Assembly: GCF_000025265.1 (NCBI RefSeq)
Contig: NC_013739.1
Coordinates: 682,001 to 746,000, forward strand
DNA: 64,000 bases
Direction: 5' to 3'
From: Conexibacter woesei DSM 14684
GTDB taxonomy: Bacteria; Actinomycetota; Thermoleophilia; Solirubrobacterales; Solirubrobacteraceae
In this document: one piece after another, positions 1-13,823 of the stretch
Position numbering within the stretch: the stretch's first letter is position 1
How the letters are laid out: every line of letters begins with the position of its first letter
Notes under the pieces: model-generated
Seen by the model: the letters and a program-made list of their open reading frames with translations, nothing else
Told to the model about the DNA's origin: nothing
Database searches by the model: none
Position numbers and translations under genes: made by a program

Positions 1-1
1 C

Positions 2-3000
2 CGCAACGGCGTCCGGATCGAGAACGCGACCGGCGGCGTCGTCGTCGGCGCGCCGCGCTCGCGCACGCTGACCGCCGACTGCTCCAGCGACGAGTGCAAC
101 CGCTTCGGCCCCAGCGGCGGCGCGGCCGTCGCGGTCCTCGGCAGAGGCGCGGGCGCCGTCGTGCGCGGCAACACGTTCGGCGACCCGGACGCGCTGCCGA
201 TCGACCTCGGCGCCGACGGGCCGTCGCCGCTGGAGGCGCGCGACGCCAGAGGCGGCGACCAGGGCCGGCTCAACCAGCCGACCGGCGTGCAGGAGTCGTA
301 CGACCCGCGCGGCAGAAGATGGTTCGTCACCGGCGTGATCGAGGCGGCGACCCCGGAACTCCTGACGGTCGATCTCTACGGCATCTCCGACAGCGGCGCG
401 GTCGGCAGCGGCGGCCGCCTGCTCGGAACCGTCAGACCCGATCGCCGCGGCCTGTTCGCGCTGGAGGTCGCCGAGGCCGACCGCGCGCTGCGCTACACAG
501 CGCTGACGCAGGGGACCGAGGGAACGTCGGAGTTCGCGCGCGGCTGCGGCGCGCGCGTGCCGGCGCTGGCCGGCGACGCCGACCGCGACGGCGTCTGCGA
601 CGAGTGGGAGCGCCACGGGGTCGACTACGACCAGGACGGCAGCGGCCGGGAGCTGACGCTGCCCGGGAGCGTCGGCGCGCGCGACCTCTACGTCGAGCTC
701 GACGCGATGGAGCAGGCGCCCGGCCTGCGCGACCCGCGCCCCGGCAAGGGCGTGATGACCGAGCTGAGCAGAAGCTTCGCGGCCGCGCCCGGCGGCGGCG
801 TGAGACTGCACTGGATGGGCTCCGGGCCGGGGCGGGCCTTCGACGAGCGGGTCCCGTCGCAGCCGGTCGTCGACGGGCTCGGTCACGGACCGGGCACCGC
901 CGACGACCTGCCCGACTACCGCTACGGCCTGCGCGCGAAGGCGTGCGACGGCTGGTTCGGCCGGGTGGGCGACCGTGCCGCCGCGGACTGCTTCGCGCGC
1001 CTCGGGGCGCGCGGGCTGGCGGTGCGCTACGTGCTGGCCGCGCAGTCGCTCGTCAGGGACAGAAACAGACCGGGGGCGATAACCGGAGGCGCCGGTCCCG
1101 ACAACCGCATGGCGGTGCTCGGCCTGCCGGCGATCCCCGACGCCGCGGTCAGAAACGTCGGCGCCGGCCACAGATGGTGCGGGTCGCTCGGCGGCTGCGA
1201 CGCCGCGATGACGGTCTACGTGCTGATGCACGAGCTGGGGCACACGCTCGGGCTGCGCCACAACGGCGTCAGCGACGGCAGCCCTTACAACCCCGCCCAC
1301 CTGAGCGTGATGTCGTACACCTACTCGTCGGCGAGCGACGGGAACCCGCTCGACTACGCCCGCACCGACGGGCTGAGAATCGACGAGGGCGCGATCGACG
1401 AGCGCTCGCCGGTCGAGCTGTCGGAGACCGACCGCGCGAACGGCTGGCGTCCGAGCCTGACGCGGTTCGTGCGGCTCACGAGACCGCCGTCGATGTGCAT
1501 GGCGGTGTTCGTCCCGTCGCGCACGGGGTTCGACCTCGACGACGACGGCGCGATCTCCGCGAGCATCGCCCACGGCGTCAACGACCCGGCCGGAGAGAGC
1601 TGCTTCCAGCCGGCGGCGGACAGACGCGACGTGATGAGCGGCTACGAGGAGTGGTCCAAGCTCCAGCTCTCGACGCAGATCGGCAGAGACTTCATCGGCG
1701 ACGGCAACCCGTTCGCGCCCGACCCGCCGCCGGCCGGCGGCGACGTGATCGACCCGGCGGCGGCAGGTGCCGCCGACCTCGACGGCGACGGCGTCCCGGC
1801 CGGCCGCGACGTCTGCCCGCTGCGCGCCGACGCCGACCAAGAGGACGCGAACGGCGACGGGATCGGCGACGCCTGCGTCGCCGACTACGTCCCGTCCGAC
1901 CTCGAGCTGACGCTCGACGCGCCGCGCCGGATCGAGGCCGGCAGCGAGGCGGACGTCGTCGTGCGGGTCAGACAGGCGTGGCCGCTGGCGACCGGCGGCG
2001 CGACCGTCGCGGTCGAGCTGCCGGCGGGCCTGGAGCTGGTCGGCCACGACGGCGACGGCGTCTGGGATCCCGCGACCGGCCGCTGGGCGACGGGCGGCTT
2101 CGCCCCGCAGGAGCAGCGCACGCTGCGGCTGCGCGTGAGAGCGACCACGAGCGCCGTCGAGGCGCGCTTCGCCGCCGAGGTCGTCGAGGCGGCGGCGGAG
2201 GACGCCGACTCGGTGCCGGGCAACGGCGATCCCGAGGAGGACGACCTGGCCGAGCGGACCGTCGAGCTGGTCGCGGCCGGTCCCGAGCGGCTGCTGTCCG
2301 CGGCCGACGCGCATGAGCCGGAGGGCACACGCACCGTGCGCGACCTGTGGTTCGAGGTCGACCTGAACGGTCAGGCGCGCGCCGCCGTGACCTTCCGCGC
2401 GCGCACCTCCGACGGCACCGCCAGAGCCGGCGAGGACTACGAGCCGGTCGACCGCGTCGTGACGATCCCGCGCAACGCCGACGGCGGGTCGGTGCGCGTG
2501 CCGATCGTGGTCGACAGCCGCGACGAGGACGACGAGACGGTGATGCTGACGCTTTCGGAGGTCGAGGGCGCCGCCGTTGGCAGGCTGACGGCGACCGGCA
2601 CGATCGCCGACGACGACGCGCCGCTCGGGGAGGGCGAGCTGGCGCCGTTCGGCTGCGTCGCCAAGCCCGACCGGGACGATCTCTGCGACATCGAGTCGGG
2701 CGGCGCCACCTACGGGAGCACCTCGTTCGCGCTCGCCGCCGGACGCGACCTGTACGTGACCGACGGCGTCTCGATCGGGCACCTGCGGCGCGACGCGGAG
2801 ACCGAGGCGCTGACGCCGACCGCCTGCTGGCGCGTGCGCACGCGCCAGCACCATGGAGAGACGTCGACGAGCGCGCCCGGCTGCGCCGACCTGCAGAAGG
2901 TCGTCGGCGGCAGCTCGACCGAGTTCCCGTTCCTCGACGCGGGCGTCTCGCAGCTCGCCGCCGCGCCGAACGGCCGCCACCTGTACGCGGTGATGCGCGG

Positions 3001-4747
3001 TAGCGGACACGTCGGCCTCGCGGCCTTCGCGATCGACCAGCAGAGCGGCGCGCTGACGCTGAGACGCTGCGTCGGCTGGTCGGCGCTCGGCCCGGCGTGC
3101 AGCGGCGCCAGCGGGCTCGAGCCGGCCGAGACGAGCTGGGACGTCTCGTCGATCTCGCCGGACGGACGCCATCTCTACGTCGCCGTCGAGGACGACCTGC
3201 GGCTGGTGCGGATCGGCGGGGACGGCCTCCCGGACGCCTTCCGCTGCGCCGACAGCGGCGCGCCCTCCAACGGCGGCGACTGCGCGCCGCTGCTGGCGCA
3301 CCAGCGGATCCCGACGACGGCGATGGCGCCGGACGGCGCCACGCTCGCGTTCGGCGGCGGGCATCAGCCGCTGACGACGTTCAGACGCGACCCGGCGACC
3401 GGGCTGCTGGGCGATCGGCGCACCAATCCGTTCGAGGCGGAGGCGTTCACATGGTCGCCCGACGGCAGCCAGCTCTACGCCAGCGGCTTCGGCGCGATCG
3501 TCCAGTTCGACACGGCGACGCTGGAGCGCCGCGGCTGCGTCGAGGACCAGTACGGGCCGGAGGTCGGCTGCGCGACCGTCGTGCCGGTGTCGCTCGACAC
3601 CGGCGCGATGGCGGTCGCGCCGGACGGGCGCGACCTGTACGCGGCGACCGGGGACGGCGGCGTCGTGTCGCTGCGCCGGGCCGCCGACGGGTCGCTCGGC
3701 GCGGCGCGCTGCAACGCGCCCGCGACCGACGCGGGCCGCTGCGGCAACCCCGACGCGCAGGGCGGCACGCTCGCCGTCCAGCCCGAGATCGCGCTCTACG
3801 GCGACGGCCGGATGGTGCTCGCCACCGGGGGCGGGGCGGTCAGCCGCTTCGTGCGCGTGCAGCCGCCGGCGCCCGGCGGCAACCGCGCGCCGCTGTGCGC
3901 CGACGCGGCGGTCGCGACGCGGCCGGGCGAGAGCCGTCGCGTGCGGCTCGACTGCGCCGACCCCGACGGCGACCCCGTGACCGTGCAGATCGTCACCTCG
4001 CCCGTCACCGGCGCGCTGACGGGTCTCGACCCGGCCGCCGGCCTCGTCGACTACGTTCCGCAGGCCGGCTTCCGCGGCTCCGACCAGTTCGCGTTCCGCG
4101 GCGGCGACGGGAGCGCCGAGTCGGCCGACGCACGCGTGACCGTGACGGTCGAGGATCCGCCGCCCCCGCCTCCGCCGCCGAGAAGACCGCAGGACGACGG
4201 CGGGAGAGACGGCGGCTCGACCAGAAGAGGCGGCGGCTCGACGACGAGAAGAGGCGGCTCGTCCAGAAGAGGTGGCGGCTCCTCCAGAAGAGGGAGCGGC
4301 TCGTGCAGATCGCCGTGCCGCCCTGACGACAACGGCGACGTCACGATCGTGATCCTGTGCAACGGCAGACGCGATGCGACCGGATCGGTGTGCGAGGGGA
4401 CGATCGTCGTCGTCCTGTGCGATCGCAGCGGCTGTCGCCCGTCGAGAGGCGCCAGACCGATCGCCGGCGGGGCCTCGGCGCGGGGAGGGAAGCTGCTCCC
4501 GGGCGTGCCCGGCCTGCGGCTCGGCGAGACGCGCGTGAAGGTGGCGCCGGGCAGACGCATGCCGGCGAGAGTGCGGCTGACGAAGGCGGCGCGCCGGCTG
4601 CTGGCCAGACGCGGGCGCGTCACCGCGCTCGTCGTGGTGCGGGTGCGCCAGCCCGACGGGCGCACGGCGACGACGCGACGCGTCGTCACGATCGAGGCGC
4701 CGGCGAAGCGCGGGCGCGGACGGACCGGTGGAACATTGGGCAGATGA
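2..4747 (+). CDS. Secreted multidomain metallopeptidase-like surface protein (5' end outside window)
   Basis: The frame is open from the first bases, so the N-terminus is missing; 1581 residues are visible. In order I see the end of a right-handed beta-helix (to about residue 75), a beta-sandwich segment, an Asp-rich calcium-type stretch and a zinc metallopeptidase core. The core motif HELGHTLGLRH starts near residue 410, with His410, Glu411, His414 and His420. Then come a thrombospondin type-3-like Asp repeat (about 595-625), a Calx-beta domain (about 760-875), a seven-bladed-type propeller region with many DGR/LY motifs (about 880-1285), and a cadherin-like/Big domain (about 1290-1383). A Pro run and an Arg/Ser/Gly linker lead to a small Cys-containing tail. 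It is probably secreted or wall-associated. The family is recognised only by its modules, and the substrate is unknown. Confidence 0.85.
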   Translation, partial: RNGVRIENATGGVVVGAPRSRTLTADCSSDECNRFGPSGGAAVAVLGRGAGAVVRGNTFGDPDALPIDLGADGPSPLEARDARGGDQGRLNQPTGVQESYDPRGRRWFVTGVIEAATPELLTVDLYGISDSGAVGSGGRLLGTVRPDRRGLFALEVAEADRALRYTALTQGTEGTSEFARGCGARVPALAGDADRDGVCDEWERHGVDYDQDGSGRELTLPGSVGARDLYVELDAMEQAPGLRDPRPGKGVMTELSRSFAAAPGGGVRLHWMGSGPGRAFDERVPSQPVVDGLGHGPGTADDLPDYRYGLRAKACDGWFGRVGDRAAADCFARLGARGLAVRYVLAAQSLVRDRNRPGAITGGAGPDNRMAVLGLPAIPDAAVRNVGAGHRWCGSLGGCDAAMTVYVLMHELGHTLGLRHNGVSDGSPYNPAHLSVMSYTYSSASDGNPLDYARTDGLRIDEGAIDERSPVELSETDRANGWRPSLTRFVRLTRPPSMCMAVFVPSRTGFDLDDDGAISASIAHGVNDPAGESCFQPAADRRDVMSGYEEWSKLQLSTQIGRDFIGDGNPFAPDPPPAGGDVIDPAAAGAADLDGDGVPAGRDVCPLRADADQEDANGDGIGDACVADYVPSDLELTLDAPRRIEAGSEADVVVRVRQAWPLATGGATVAVELPAGLELVGHDGDGVWDPATGRWATGGFAPQEQRTLRLRVRATTSAVEARFAAEVVEAAAEDADSVPGNGDPEEDDLAERTVELVAAGPERLLSAADAHEPEGTRTVRDLWFEVDLNGQARAAVTFRARTSDGTARAGEDYEPVDRVVTIPRNADGGSVRVPIVVDSRDEDDETVMLTLSEVEGAAVGRLTATGTIADDDAPLGEGELAPFGCVAKPDRDDLCDIESGGATYGSTSFALAAGRDLYVTDGVSIGHLRRDAETEALTPTACWRVRTRQHHGETSTSAPGCADLQKVVGGSSTEFPFLDAGVSQLAAAPNGRHLYAVMRGSGHVGLAAFAIDQQSGALTLRRCVGWSALGPACSGASGLEPAETSWDVSSISPDGRHLYVAVEDDLRLVRIGGDGLPDAFRCADSGAPSNGGDCAPLLAHQRIPTTAMAPDGATLAFGGGHQPLTTFRRDPATGLLGDRRTNPFEAEAFTWSPDGSQLYASGFGAIVQFDTATLERRGCVEDQYGPEVGCATVVPVSLDTGAMAVAPDGRDLYAATGDGGVVSLRRAADGSLGAARCNAPATDAGRCGNPDAQGGTLAVQPEIALYGDGRMVLATGGGAVSRFVRVQPPAPGGNRAPLCADAAVATRPGESRRVRLDCADPDGDPVTVQIVTSPVTGALTGLDPAAGLVDYVPQAGFRGSDQFAFRGGDGSAESADARVTVTVEDPPPPPPPPRRPQDDGGRDGGSTRRGGGSTTRRGGSSRRGGGSSRRGSGSCRSPCRPDDNGDVTIVILCNGRRDATGSVCEGTIVVVLCDRSGCRPSRGARPIAGGASARGGKLLPGVPGLRLGETRVKVAPGRRMPARVRLTKAARRLLARRGRVTALVVVRVRQPDGRTATTRRVVTIEAPAKRGRGRTGGTLGR

Positions 4748-6338
4748 GCAACACCTCGGTGGTGTGGCGACGGAGCGGTCGCTGGGGTGGGAGCTGACCC
4801 CGGCGTCGATGGCGGCGCAGTGCGTCCGCTCCGAGCTGTACCTCTTCACCACCGTGGTCGACGTGCTCCCCGGCGCCAGACCGGACAGCGTCGTGATCGT
4901 CCACTCCGGCCCCGCGCGGCCGGAGGCGTCGCGCGCGGAGCTGCGCGAGGCGACGCCGCGCGCGACAACCTCGTGCGCGGCTCGCAGCGTCGCGGCGGCT
5001 TGAGCAGGGCCGCGGAAAGGACCAACACGCTTGGGCAGAGCCGATACAGAGGGAGAGCTGCACCTGCACGGTCCAAGGGGGCGTCGGGGGGCCGCTGAGT
5101 GGCACGCAGGCCGTCACGAGGGTTGATCGACGTCGATTTCGTCGGCTGCACCAGCGACGCCGGGCTTTGCCGGCTAAGTCGAGCTGGCGCTCGTCTTCCT
5201 GCGACGGTGAACCGAGCGTGGCGCCGCTCGCCCGGTACCCATACGCCGCTTCACGCACGGCTGCGTCGCTCTCCAGTCCTGCGCCGAGCGCGCCGGCGAT
5301 GGTCGCGAGGGAGCCGGCCAGCCATGCGAGGCGGATGTAGCTGGTGACTCCGACGTCGTGCCCCAGCTGCTGCGCCATTGCGTCGGGATCGACGAGGAGT
5401 GCGGCGCCGGCGCTCGTCAGCAGCAGCAGCGCGATGTAGAGCGTCAGCACGCCGAGCGTCAGGGTCAGGGTCGTGGCGACGTTGAAAAGGATCGTCTGCT
5501 CGCGCCGCTCCCGGAGCTGCGGTCGCTCCCACAGCGCGTGGGCGACGGTCAAGAAGACGACGATCCCGCTGATCGAGAGGACGGTCAGCAGCGCGAGTCG
5601 GACCCAGCCCAGCGTGTCGGCCAGGCGCCAGATGTCGGAGGTGACGAGTGCGAAGACGACGGTTGCGATCGCTGCTGTCAGCGCGCGCGAGAGGCGGGCG
5701 ATCAGCCGCCAGGGGCGGTTGGCGCGCACCATCCCGGTCAACAGCCGCAGGTTGCCGCGCACGACCGCCGCGACGAAGCGCATGTCGATGTCGTCGTCGT
5801 CGGCGCGCTCTGGCCGCACTGGAGCCGCCAGCTCGAGGAGACGGCGGTCGATGCGGTGACGGCGTGCTGCCCGCGCGGCATCTTCCGCAGCTCCGCTCGT
5901 GGTGCGCAGGTCGAGGTTCTCGCCCGCGAGTCCGTCGACGAGCCGCAGCAGCGCATCGAGCGAACGTCTGCGCAGGCCGACTGCGCCGAGCGCCGGCAGC
6001 GACAGCAGCGCGACACCGTGGGTCGCGCTGGCGTCCGCGACGACGGGCCGGCGGCCGGAACGCAGCGGCAGGTCCGTCACCACGATCGCGAGGTCCCAGC
6101 CTTCCTCCAGCATTCGCCGTCGCGCCGCGTCGACCATCGCCGTCGCGCCGCCGTGCGGGTCGCCTGCCGCCGGGTCAGTCAGAACCGGAACTGACCAGTC
6201 GACGGCGTCAGTGACGCGCTCGGCGAGCAGCGGCGCGAGCGCGTCGGCCAGCTCGGGCCCCAGCTGCTCCGGCAGTCCTGGGGCGACGAGGAGGCCGAGC
6301 GTGACGGATTCGGCTTGCCCCAACCGGGGCTCGGTCAT
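4686..6338 (-). CDS. Membrane protein, last gene of the heat-shock operon; true C-terminus uncertain
   Basis: The ATG overlaps the stop of the upstream stress-protein gene (ATGA), so the two are translationally coupled. Residues 1 to about 180 form a soluble domain that begins MTEPRLGQ. About four hydrophobic helices follow, the last near AWLAGSLATIAGALGAG. Up to the GYR near position 5230 the protein looks genuine. Beyond that the frame stays open to 4686, but the composition turns Arg/Ser/Pro-rich, and it overlaps a plus-strand frame and the 3' end of the surface-protein gene. I suspect the native stop was lost by a frameshift or rearrangement. The function is unknown. Its position after clpB suggests a role in envelope stress, but this is only inferred from context. 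Confidence 0.6.
   Translation of the reverse strand: MTEPRLGQAESVTLGLLVAPGLPEQLGPELADALAPLLAERVTDAVDWSVPVLTDPAAGDPHGGATAMVDAARRRMLEEGWDLAIVVTDLPLRSGRRPVVADASATHGVALLSLPALGAVGLRRRSLDALLRLVDGLAGENLDLRTTSGAAEDAARAARRHRIDRRLLELAAPVRPERADDDDIDMRFVAAVVRGNLRLLTGMVRANRPWRLIARLSRALTAAIATVVFALVTSDIWRLADTLGWVRLALLTVLSISGIVVFLTVAHALWERPQLRERREQTILFNVATTLTLTLGVLTLYIALLLLTSAGAALLVDPDAMAQQLGHDVGVTSYIRLAWLAGSLATIAGALGAGLESDAAVREAAYGYRASGATLGSPSQEDERQLDLAGKARRRWCSRRNRRRSTLVTACVPLSGPPTPPWTVQVQLSLCIGSAQACWSFPRPCSSRRDAASRARGCRARRRLAQLRARRLRPRGAGVDDHDAVRSGAGEHVDHGGEEVQLGADALRRHRRRGQLPPQRPLRRHTTEVLLICPMFHRSVRARASPAPRS
4764..5003 (+). CDS. Possible small hypothetical protein
   Basis: This GTG-started frame of 79 codons contains a plausible protein-like core (SELYLFTTVVDVLPGARPDS followed by VVIVHSG). 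It has no clear ribosome site and overlaps the uncertain tail of the minus-strand membrane gene. It could be a real small gene or the decayed start of a longer one, since the segment after the VVIVHSG core becomes low-complexity. I recognise no family. Confidence 0.3.
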   Translation: MATERSLGWELTPASMAAQCVRSELYLFTTVVDVLPGARPDSVVIVHSGPARPEASRAELREATPRATTSCAARSVAAA

Positions 6339-6888
6339 GTCGGCGTCGTGGGCGCCTGCGATCCCGCCGTTGGCGGCGTCTCCGGTTGCGGCGTCGCCAG
6401 GATTCGTCTCGCCTCGTCTGCGTATGCGTCGTCGACGAGCACCATGTAGCGATCTGCCTGGATGCCGCCGATCGACGTGAAGTCGCGGCTGCCGCCGGTG
6501 AGGGCGTAGAGCAGCAGTCCCCAGAGGAGGCCGATGACGGCGCCGAACCAGAGCGCGTCGAAGATCAGCCAGCCGCGTGAGACGACCGGGTCGAACCAGT
6601 CGAAGACGGCGAACAGCCAGCCGATCAACAGGCCGGTGAGGGCGCCGACGGCAGCGCCGCGCAACGCCGCCGATGCCCAGGACAGGCGGCCGGTGACCTG
6701 CTCGACGGTCTTGAGCCCCTCGCCGACGATGGCGACGTGCTCGACCGGGAACTTGCGGTCCGAGAGCGCGTCCACGGCCCGCTCGGCGGCCTCGTAGGAG
6801 GGAGAGGAGGCGACCACGCGGCGGCCGCCGGCTGCGGCTGCGGGCGCGCGAGATTCGGCGTGGATCGTCTGGTCGGTCGTGTGGTTGC

Positions 6889-6892
<4 letters not shown>
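6335..6892 (-). CDS. General-stress-protein-17M-like membrane protein
   Basis: A 185-residue protein. An N-terminal alpha/beta domain ([20 protein letters not shown], then [20 protein letters not shown]) matches the YflT/GSP17M-type fold seen in stress-induced proteins. It is followed by two hydrophobic Gly-rich helices at about residues 78-100 and 112-135, and a C-terminal return to the soluble domain ending [11 protein letters not shown]. Its start overlaps the clpB stop by four bases, so it is probably co-transcribed with the chaperones. The family is well known as stress-associated, but its biochemical role is not established. Confidence 0.8.
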
Positions 6893-9567
<2,675 letters not shown>

Positions 9568-9570
9568 GCG

Positions 9571-9906
9571 TCATCTCCCGCGGTCGGTCGGATGTTCGTA
9601 ACGAGCCAAGCGCGCCTGCAGCGTTTCGATGCGGTCGAGCAGGTCGAGCGCCAGCAGCGCGCCGGCCCAGTTGAGGCCGAGGTCGCGCCGCAGGCGCAGC
9701 ATCAGGGTCAGGCGCGACGCCGTCTCAGTGGAGAACCGCGGCGCCGCGCGGGTCCCGGCGATCGGCTCGAGCGCGCCCAGCGCGACGAGCCGTCTCACCA
9801 GCTCTGGATGGAGCCCCGCGCGACGCGCGACCGCGTCGAGTGGCAGCTGCTCGGCCGGGGGCGGGACGACGAGCGCGGCGATTCGCGTGCGGGTCGGCGC
9901 CGACAT
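9571..9906 (-). CDS. MerR-like chaperone regulator/modulator (HspR or CbpM type)
   Basis: A 111-residue protein with a MerR-type winged helix (PLDAVARRAGLHPELVRRLV) and a C-terminal helix, LGLNWAGALLALDLLDRIET, that resembles the dimerisation coil of HspR. It sits exactly where hspR lies in the Streptomyces dnaK operon, immediately after a zinc-finger-less dnaJ. In other bacteria that spot is taken by cbpM, the modulator of CbpA. In the first case it represses the operon; in the second it inhibits the J-protein. I cannot decide between them. The recognition helix is less basic than in HspR, and I found no clear HAIR operator upstream of dnaK. Confidence 0.75.
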   Translation of the reverse strand: MSAPTRTRIAALVVPPPAEQLPLDAVARRAGLHPELVRRLVALGALEPIAGTRAAPRFSTETASRLTLMLRLRRDLGLNWAGALLALDLLDRIETLQARLARYEHPTDRGR

Positions 9907-10920
9907 CTACAGTCCCGCACGCGGGTCGAAGTCGGATGACGCCTGCGCGAGCCGCTCGAACAGCTCTCTCTGCTCGCGCGTGAGGCGTCTCGGAACGTGG
10001 ATCTGCACGACGGCGTAGAGGTCGCCTGGACGACCGCCCGGGTCGGGCATGCCCTCTCCTCTCAGCCGCAGGCGCCGACCGCTGGAGGTGCCGGCCGGGA
10101 TTCTCAGCCGGGCGCTGCCGCGCAGCGTCGGGACGCGCACGGTCGCGCCGAGCGCCGCCTCCCAGGGCGCCGCCGGCAGGTCGAGATAGACGTCGCGGCC
10201 GTCGAGGCGGAACCGTCTGTGGGGGCGGATGCGGACGCGCAGGAAGAGGTCGCCGCGCGGGCCGCCGCCGATCCCCTCCGCGCCCTCGCCGGCAAGCCGG
10301 ATCCGCTGCCCGTCGCGGACGCCGGGCGGGATCTCGACCTCGTAGTCGCGGCCGTCGGCGAGCGAGATCGACCGTCTGCCGCCGGCCGCCGCCTCCTCCA
10401 ACGGCAGCTCCAGCACCGCCTCGACGTCGTCGCCGCGGCTCGTGAAGCCCTCGAAGCGGCTGCGGCCGCCGGCCCCGCGACCGCCCGCGCCCGTGCCGCC
10501 GCGCGCCGCCCCTCGTCCGAACAGCTGGTCGAAGAAGTCGCTCATCCCCGGGCCGCCGCCGAAGCCGCCGCCCGCGCCGTCGCCGAAGTCGACCCGCACG
10601 TCCTCCCAGCCGCCGCTCGGCCCGCCCGCTCCGCCGCCGGGATAGCCGCCGCCGAAGCCGCCGAACCCCTCGGCGCCGGAGACGTCCTGCCCCGCTCTCC
10701 AGTTCGCGCCGAGGCGGTCGTACTGTCTCCGCTTGTCGGGATCGCGCAACACCTCGTACGCCTCGCTGATCTCAGCGAACCGCTGCCCGGCATCCGGCTC
10801 TCTGCTGACGTCCGGGTGGTTCTCGCGCGCCAGTCTGCGGTAGGCGCGGCGGATCTCCTCCTCAGACGCGTCGCGGGAGACGCCGAGCGTGTCGTAGTAG
10901 TCGCGGAAGCCGACCGACAT
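9907..10920 (-). CDS. dnaJ: DnaJ/CbpA-type J-domain co-chaperone
   Basis: A 337-residue protein. The J-domain occupies residues 1-70 with the HPD tripeptide (ENHPDVSRE) that stimulates the DnaK ATPase. A long Gly/Phe-rich linker (about 88-150) is followed by two beta-barrel substrate-binding domains. The four CxxCxGxG zinc repeats of classical DnaJ are absent, so this is a type II/CbpA-like protein. It starts directly after grpE and abuts the MerR-like gene, which fits one operon. Confidence 0.93.
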   Translation of the reverse strand: MSVGFRDYYDTLGVSRDASEEEIRRAYRRLARENHPDVSREPDAGQRFAEISEAYEVLRDPDKRRQYDRLGANWRAGQDVSGAEGFGGFGGGYPGGGAGGPSGGWEDVRVDFGDGAGGGFGGGPGMSDFFDQLFGRGAARGGTGAGGRGAGGRSRFEGFTSRGDDVEAVLELPLEEAAAGGRRSISLADGRDYEVEIPPGVRDGQRIRLAGEGAEGIGGGPRGDLFLRVRIRPHRRFRLDGRDVYLDLPAAPWEAALGATVRVPTLRGSARLRIPAGTSSGRRLRLRGEGMPDPGGRPGDLYAVVQIHVPRRLTREQRELFERLAQASSDFDPRAGL

Positions 10921-11464
10921 CTACTCCGCTCCGGACCGCCCGACGCCGGCTGGATGGCGCGCGACGAGCACCTGCGCGGGACGCAGCACGCGGTCGCCGA
11001 GCGCCCAACCCGATCGCGCCACGTCGGCGATCGCGCGGTCGGGCAGCTCGTCGGTCTCGCGCACACCGATCGCGTCGTGGCGCTCGGGGTCGAACGGCTC
11101 GCCGACGGCGCCGACCCGTCTGAGGCCATGCCGCTGCAGCAGCGTCTCCATCTGCTGCAGGACCGGTCGCAGGCCTTCGTCTTCGCTGCTGTCGCCAGGT
11201 CTCATCCGCAGTGCCCGCTCGACGCTGTCGACGACCTCGAGCCAGTCGGTCAGCAGCCGCTCGCGCGCCTCGCCGCTGCGCCGCTCGACCTCAGCGGCGG
11301 TGCGCTTGCGGTAGTTGTCGAGGTCGGCGAGCGCCCGTCGCCAGCGGTCGTCGAGCTGCGCGACCTCACCGCGCAACCGCTCGAGCTCGCCGGGCGGCGT
11401 CGGCTCCGGCGGCGGGACCGGGGGCTCGGGAGGCGCGTCGCCTCGCGGAGGCGGCCCCTGCTGC

Positions 11465-11487
<23 letters not shown>
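10921..11487 (-). CDS. grpE: Nucleotide exchange factor GrpE
   Basis: A protein of 188 residues from the ATG at 11487. A Pro-rich N-terminus precedes the long coiled coil ([20 protein letters not shown]) and the conserved NYRKRT motif. The C-terminal beta domain ([20 protein letters not shown]) inserts into the DnaK cleft and promotes ADP release. The start lies within the 3' end of dnaK, giving a 23-bp overlap in a different frame and implying translational coupling. A GTG 24 bases further upstream is a less likely start. Confidence 0.92.
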
Positions 11488-13351
<1,864 letters not shown>

Positions 13352-13823
13352 TCTGGGCCTCCTCTCAATGCACCGGGACGACTGGGCGCGCGTGCAGCGT
13401 CCCGCCGACGTGTTCCTCGCGGTCGTTGCCGACAACGTCCGCCAACAGAGAGCGCCAGCCCAAACCGGTACGCGGCTCGTCCGGCGCGCTGGCCGCGACC
13501 ACGCCCGACGGCAGCTGCTCCGTCGTCATCAAGGTCATCGCTCGTTCCCGTAGGCCGCGATGATGTGGTCGTCAACCAATCCGCAAGGAACCCTGAGACA
13601 TCCTCATCTGCGAGCTGTTTAGGACGCAGCGCGGCGGGCACCCCCGTTGTACGTCGGATGGCGGAGGAGAAGGGCGTCCCGTCGCCTCGACGGTCGCCGC
13701 AACTACCGCCCTTCCCTGACCCCCGAAGGAGCGCCATGGCTCTCTCGACCCGTCCGTGGTTCGACACCGGTGCCGCCGGCGGGATCCCGAGAGCCCCGGC
13801 GGACCTCCCTCAGGGATGAATCG
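13352..13823 (-). promoter_or_regulatory. Intergenic region between divergent dnaK and sigma factor genes
   Basis: These 470 bases separate the dnaK start from the sigma-factor start and must hold both promoters. On the dnaK strand a TTGACG hexamer near 13577 is a possible -35. A short inverted repeat, TGAG-N5-CTCA, lies at 13594-13606. It does not match the HspR HAIR consensus (CTTGAGT-N7-ACTCAAG), and no CIRCE element is visible. Frames crossing this stretch have poor protein character. Confidence 0.4.

Noticed and set aside
13594-13606. TGAG-N5-CTCA as an HspR (HAIR) operator
   Set aside because: HAIR needs CTTGAGT-N7-ACTCAAG; spacing and arms do not fit, and such short dyads arise by chance.
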